Translations under genes and position numbers: made by a program | Virus record (IMG/VR): IMGVR_UViG_3300025769_000831 | Coordinates: 1 to 24,107 of that record | Source of the DNA: a virus | Strand: one strand, 5' to 3' | DNA: 24,107 bases | The notes under the pieces: model-generated | Told to the model about the DNA's origin: nothing | Seen by the model: the letters and a program-made list of their open reading frames with translations, nothing else | The model's database searches: none | Shown: positions 21,628 to 24,107 of the stretch, one piece after another | How positions within the stretch are numbered: position 1 is the first letter of the stretch | How the letters are laid out: the number at the start of each line of letters is the position of its first letter

Positions 21628-23819
21628 TGGATGAAGTAGATTTAGCAATACAGGAAACGGCACAACAGCTACAGGCAGCAAAGGCTCAGCTTGCGGCTTT
21701 AGAAGCGGCTCCTGCTAGTCCTGCTGCTCAATCGTTGGGCATTAGTGCCGCTGAAGAGGCTAGGCTAAAAGAGGTCTACGGTGGAGCTGGACAAGCTACC
21801 AGACAATTTGGTTTTGATGTGGGAGCTGGAGTGGCAAGAGCAGGTGCTGGCTTGCTAGATGTTTTAGGCTTAGCACCTACTTTTGTAGCTAGGCAATTAG
21901 GCGCAGATCCAGAAACAACAAGATACTTTCCTCTTACTAAAGAATTAGCACCAGTTAGTAGAGATATTGCGGCATCATTAGGAGTACAACCAGATACAAC
22001 GACACAGGAAGTAGTAAGTTTCCTTTCTCCAAGCCCTTTGAGCAAAGCAACTGCATTAAGACAAGCATTATCAGGATCAGCTGCTTATCTTGGAATGAAA
22101 GCAGGTGAAACTGCTTACCCTGAATCACCTTATGCTGGCTTGTTTGGCGCATTAGCTCCAGGTGCTGCAACTGCTGCTGCAAGAAGGGGAGTAACAAAAT
22201 TAGCTCCTGGCATGGTAGAGAGAGGAAAAGCCCTACAGCGAAACATTTTTGGATTACGTCAATCTGACTATAAAAGCTCCCGGCAAGCTATGTTGGAGGT
22301 ATCTCCTAAAAAGTTTGAGAGCCAAGCTAAAAAGTCAGCAGATAATTTAATACGAGAAAAAGTATTACCGAAGACAACTGATGCTGATGTACTTTATGAT
22401 GCAGCTATTGTTAAGCAAACAGAATTAGACGATCAAATTCAAAAAGCCTTGCAGAAAGTAGATGCGTCGAATGTTAAAATTGAAATGCCTGATTTCCCAA
22501 GAGCGTCAAAGTACATTGAGAGTGACAAAGTAGATTTAACTTTAGCACCTGCATACAGACAGATAATCAACAAGTTTAAGAAAGTCGTTCGTAACGAGTC
22601 TAAGTTTGTAGAACCAGAAATACCTACACTATATGATGAGTTAGGTAGGCCGATTCCTAAAGAGCAATCCTCTACCTACCGTAAAGCGTTAGAAGCATAC
22701 GTTGAGGAGCAGAAAGGACGATCCAAACTGTCGCTAGATGTGCTTAACAAACAACGAAAAATATATGGCGAAAAATACAAACAAGGGCCACAATCCGACC
22801 CTGGATTTTGGAGAGCTTTTTATCGAGACTTGAAAACGCATATAGAAAAATATGCTCCTGAAGTAAAAGAGCTTAACCGTAAGAAGCAGGATTTGATTGT
22901 AATCGAACCTGCATTAGAACGAGCTAAATCTGAAAAAGTACGAAAATTAGGCGACTTAACACCAAGTAAACTTGCTTACACTACTGGAACATTAGGTGTC
23001 CCTGGATTTAGCTATATGTTTGGTGGCCCTGGTGTTGGAATACCTGTTGCTGTGTTAGCAGCTGCGCTTGGAACTCGACCTGGCCGAGCAGCTACAGGTA
23101 GAACACTACAGGCTCTTGGAGAAGCTGGCATACAACCTAGCCAGTTAGACCTAGCAAGAGCATTACAATCAGGTGCAGTAGCGGCAGCTAGTGGGCAAGA
23201 AACACCCGTGGTAGCACCGGAAGCTACTATGTCTGAAGATGACCAATTACAGCAAATAGCAGCGATGTTAGAGCAGGCAAAAAGAGAGGAAGCCTTGCTA
23301 GACCAGGCAACTCCTGAAGCTACTGCTACCCCTTCAGCAACGCAAACACCTGAAGCTACAGAAACGCCGACCCCACAACCTACAATAGTCGCAAATGGGC
23401 AAAAATATGCTATCCCTACAGGAGAACAATACGCTGACCCAAACCTTGTAAAAGCTATTATACAAGTGGAATCAGCAGGCAAGCCAAAAGCTGTAAGCAA
23501 AAAGGGGGCAACTGGTTTAATGCAGCTTATGCCAGCTACGGCTAGAGATTTAGGTGTAAATCCAAAAGACCCACAACAAAATATCGAGGGTGGTTCTCGC
23601 TACATTAAAGATGAGCTTGATAGGTTTATTGATCCTAAACTTGCATTGGCAGCTTACAACTGGGGAAGAGGTAATGTCAGAAATGCTCTAAAGCAATTAA
23701 GAGCTAATGACAGAGAAGAAACTTGGGAAAACATAGTTAAATATTTAAGTGTTCCAAAAGAAACTCGTGAGTATGTTAAAAAGGTGCTTAGCATCTACAA
23801 TAGATTGAAGGGAGAATAA
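21627..23819 (+). CDS. Ejection-type virion protein with C-terminal lytic transglycosylase
   Basis: This 730-residue protein ends in a soluble lytic transglycosylase (SLT) domain at about residues 595-715. [20 protein letters not shown] carries the catalytic Glu (E615), then [18 protein letters not shown] and [13 protein letters not shown] complete the family motifs. It cuts peptidoglycan glycan strands so DNA can cross the cell wall. The N-terminal part is Ala/Gly-rich helix with hydrophobic stretches. The middle is charged helix ([20 protein letters not shown]). A Thr/Pro-rich linker (about 560-590) joins it to the enzyme. The start is GTG at the TAGTG overlap, backed by GAGG 9 bases upstream. 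Large virion proteins with an SLT domain are known from podoviruses such as T7 (gp16). Confidence 0.88.
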   Translation: MDEVDLAIQETAQQLQAAKAQLAALEAAPASPAAQSLGISAAEEARLKEVYGGAGQATRQFGFDVGAGVARAGAGLLDVLGLAPTFVARQLGADPETTRYFPLTKELAPVSRDIAASLGVQPDTTTQEVVSFLSPSPLSKATALRQALSGSAAYLGMKAGETAYPESPYAGLFGALAPGAATAAARRGVTKLAPGMVERGKALQRNIFGLRQSDYKSSRQAMLEVSPKKFESQAKKSADNLIREKVLPKTTDADVLYDAAIVKQTELDDQIQKALQKVDASNVKIEMPDFPRASKYIESDKVDLTLAPAYRQIINKFKKVVRNESKFVEPEIPTLYDELGRPIPKEQSSTYRKALEAYVEEQKGRSKLSLDVLNKQRKIYGEKYKQGPQSDPGFWRAFYRDLKTHIEKYAPEVKELNRKKQDLIVIEPALERAKSEKVRKLGDLTPSKLAYTTGTLGVPGFSYMFGGPGVGIPVAVLAAALGTRPGRAATGRTLQALGEAGIQPSQLDLARALQSGAVAAASGQETPVVAPEATMSEDDQLQQIAAMLEQAKREEALLDQATPEATATPSATQTPEATETPTPQPTIVANGQKYAIPTGEQYADPNLVKAIIQVESAGKPKAVSKKGATGLMQLMPATARDLGVNPKDPQQNIEGGSRYIKDELDRFIDPKLALAAYNWGRGNVRNALKQLRANDREETWENIVKYLSVPKETREYVKKVLSIYNRLKGE

Positions 23820-23822
23820 ATT

Positions 23823-24107
23823 ATGTGCGCTTGGTCGGGAGGAACTTACACTAAAGGTAACAATTCAACAGGCGGTTGGACAGGTGATGCAAGCCTCGGT
23901 ATCGGCATAGAAGCCGGTCGTCACGATACACAAGACGATGATTTTGCTAATGGCATAAATGCTTGCCTGACTAAAGACGGTACTAACTCTCCTAGTGCCA
24001 ACCTACCTATGGGCGGCTACAAGCATACAGGTGTTGCCGATGCTACAGCAGGCGATGAGTATTTAAGCTATAAGCAGTTATTGGATGTTAGCAAGGCGGT
24101 AACAACT
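23823..24107 (+). CDS. Tail fibre or tailspike, N-terminal part (runs off the window)
   Basis: This partial reading frame of 95 codons is open to the window edge. It starts MCAWSGGTYTKGNNSTGGW and contains GIEAGRHDTQDDDFANGINA and NLPMGGYKHTGVADATAGDE. These are the His-Asp and LPMGG(Y/F)KHTGV signatures I associate with N-termini of phage tail fibres and spikes that bind the virion. A GAAGGGAGA site lies 9 bases before the ATG. It directly follows the transglycosylase gene, consistent with a receptor-binding gene ending the late operon. The receptor-binding part lies outside the window. Confidence 0.75.
   Translation, partial: MCAWSGGTYTKGNNSTGGWTGDASLGIGIEAGRHDTQDDDFANGINACLTKDGTNSPSANLPMGGYKHTGVADATAGDEYLSYKQLLDVSKAVTT

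Noticed and set aside
23012-23500. 162-codon antisense frame in the transglycosylase gene
   Set aside because: Its Ala/Val/Ser/Gly-rich composition mirrors Ala/Thr/Pro codons of the sense gene, and it has no ribosome site or domain.
1-24107. tRNA genes, CRISPR arrays, insertion sequences, integrase and attachment sites
   Set aside because: No cloverleaf, regularly spaced repeats, transposase or recombinase motif was seen on either strand by reading. A covariance-model or profile search could still find a divergent one.

Overview
The window is part of the genome of a tailed double-stranded DNA phage (Caudoviricetes). The gene set suggests a short-tailed, podovirus-like virion built on a P22-like plan. 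In order it carries a small terminase, large terminase, portal, scaffold, HK97-fold major capsid protein, decoration proteins, a P22 gp4-like head-tail adaptor, a P22 gp10-like tail nozzle, several large Ala/Gly/Gln-rich candidate ejection proteins (the last ending in a lytic transglycosylase domain), and the start of a tail fibre or spike. Shine-Dalgarno sites and ATGA/TAATG stop-start overlaps show a bacterial host. The host genus cannot be read from the sequence. No integrase, replication, lysis or tRNA gene was seen, so lifestyle is unresolved.

Layout. Positions 1-540 hold one small leftward gene and a divergent control region rich in dyads and a tandem repeat. Positions 540-2350 hold small rightward genes: a hypothetical protein, the probable small terminase (1008-1415), and then a roughly 1 kb cassette of four tiny ORFs lying between the two terminase genes. 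Three of these encode Cys-rich, zinc-ribbon-like mini-proteins, and two of them (44 and 58 aa) are easily missed. Positions 2396-4690 encode the large terminase, interrupted by an intein at nuclease motif III. Positions 4687-14046 are the head module: portal, a lectin-like structural protein, a tail-collar protein, scaffold, capsid, decoration proteins, a spike-base-like protein and a LamG-like protein. Positions 14122-24107 are the connector, tail, ejection and fibre module. No gene-free gap exceeds 300 bases.

The most unusual object is the terminase intein (3674-4546). Its N- and C-terminal splicing blocks are in frame with the terminase. The homing endonuclease is a complete 182-residue HNH protein with a C-terminal four-Cys finger, and it is encoded in the +1 frame (3945-4493). 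About 165 intein codons are therefore overprinted, and the terminase frame stays open through the whole endonuclease gene. The endonuclease stop codon even lies inside the C-terminal splicing block. This is a frame-shifted homing gene nested inside an intein that is itself nested in an essential packaging gene.

Regulation visible in the sequence includes an 8-bp hairpin over the capsid-gene ribosome site, with an alternative pairing partner upstream. There are also two consecutive terminators whose U-tracts run directly into the next gene's GAGG Shine-Dalgarno, next to the two decoration-type genes. A palindrome sits on the -10 box of the leftward gene. Together these suggest that capsid and decoration proteins are tuned separately from the rest of a long, tightly coupled late operon.
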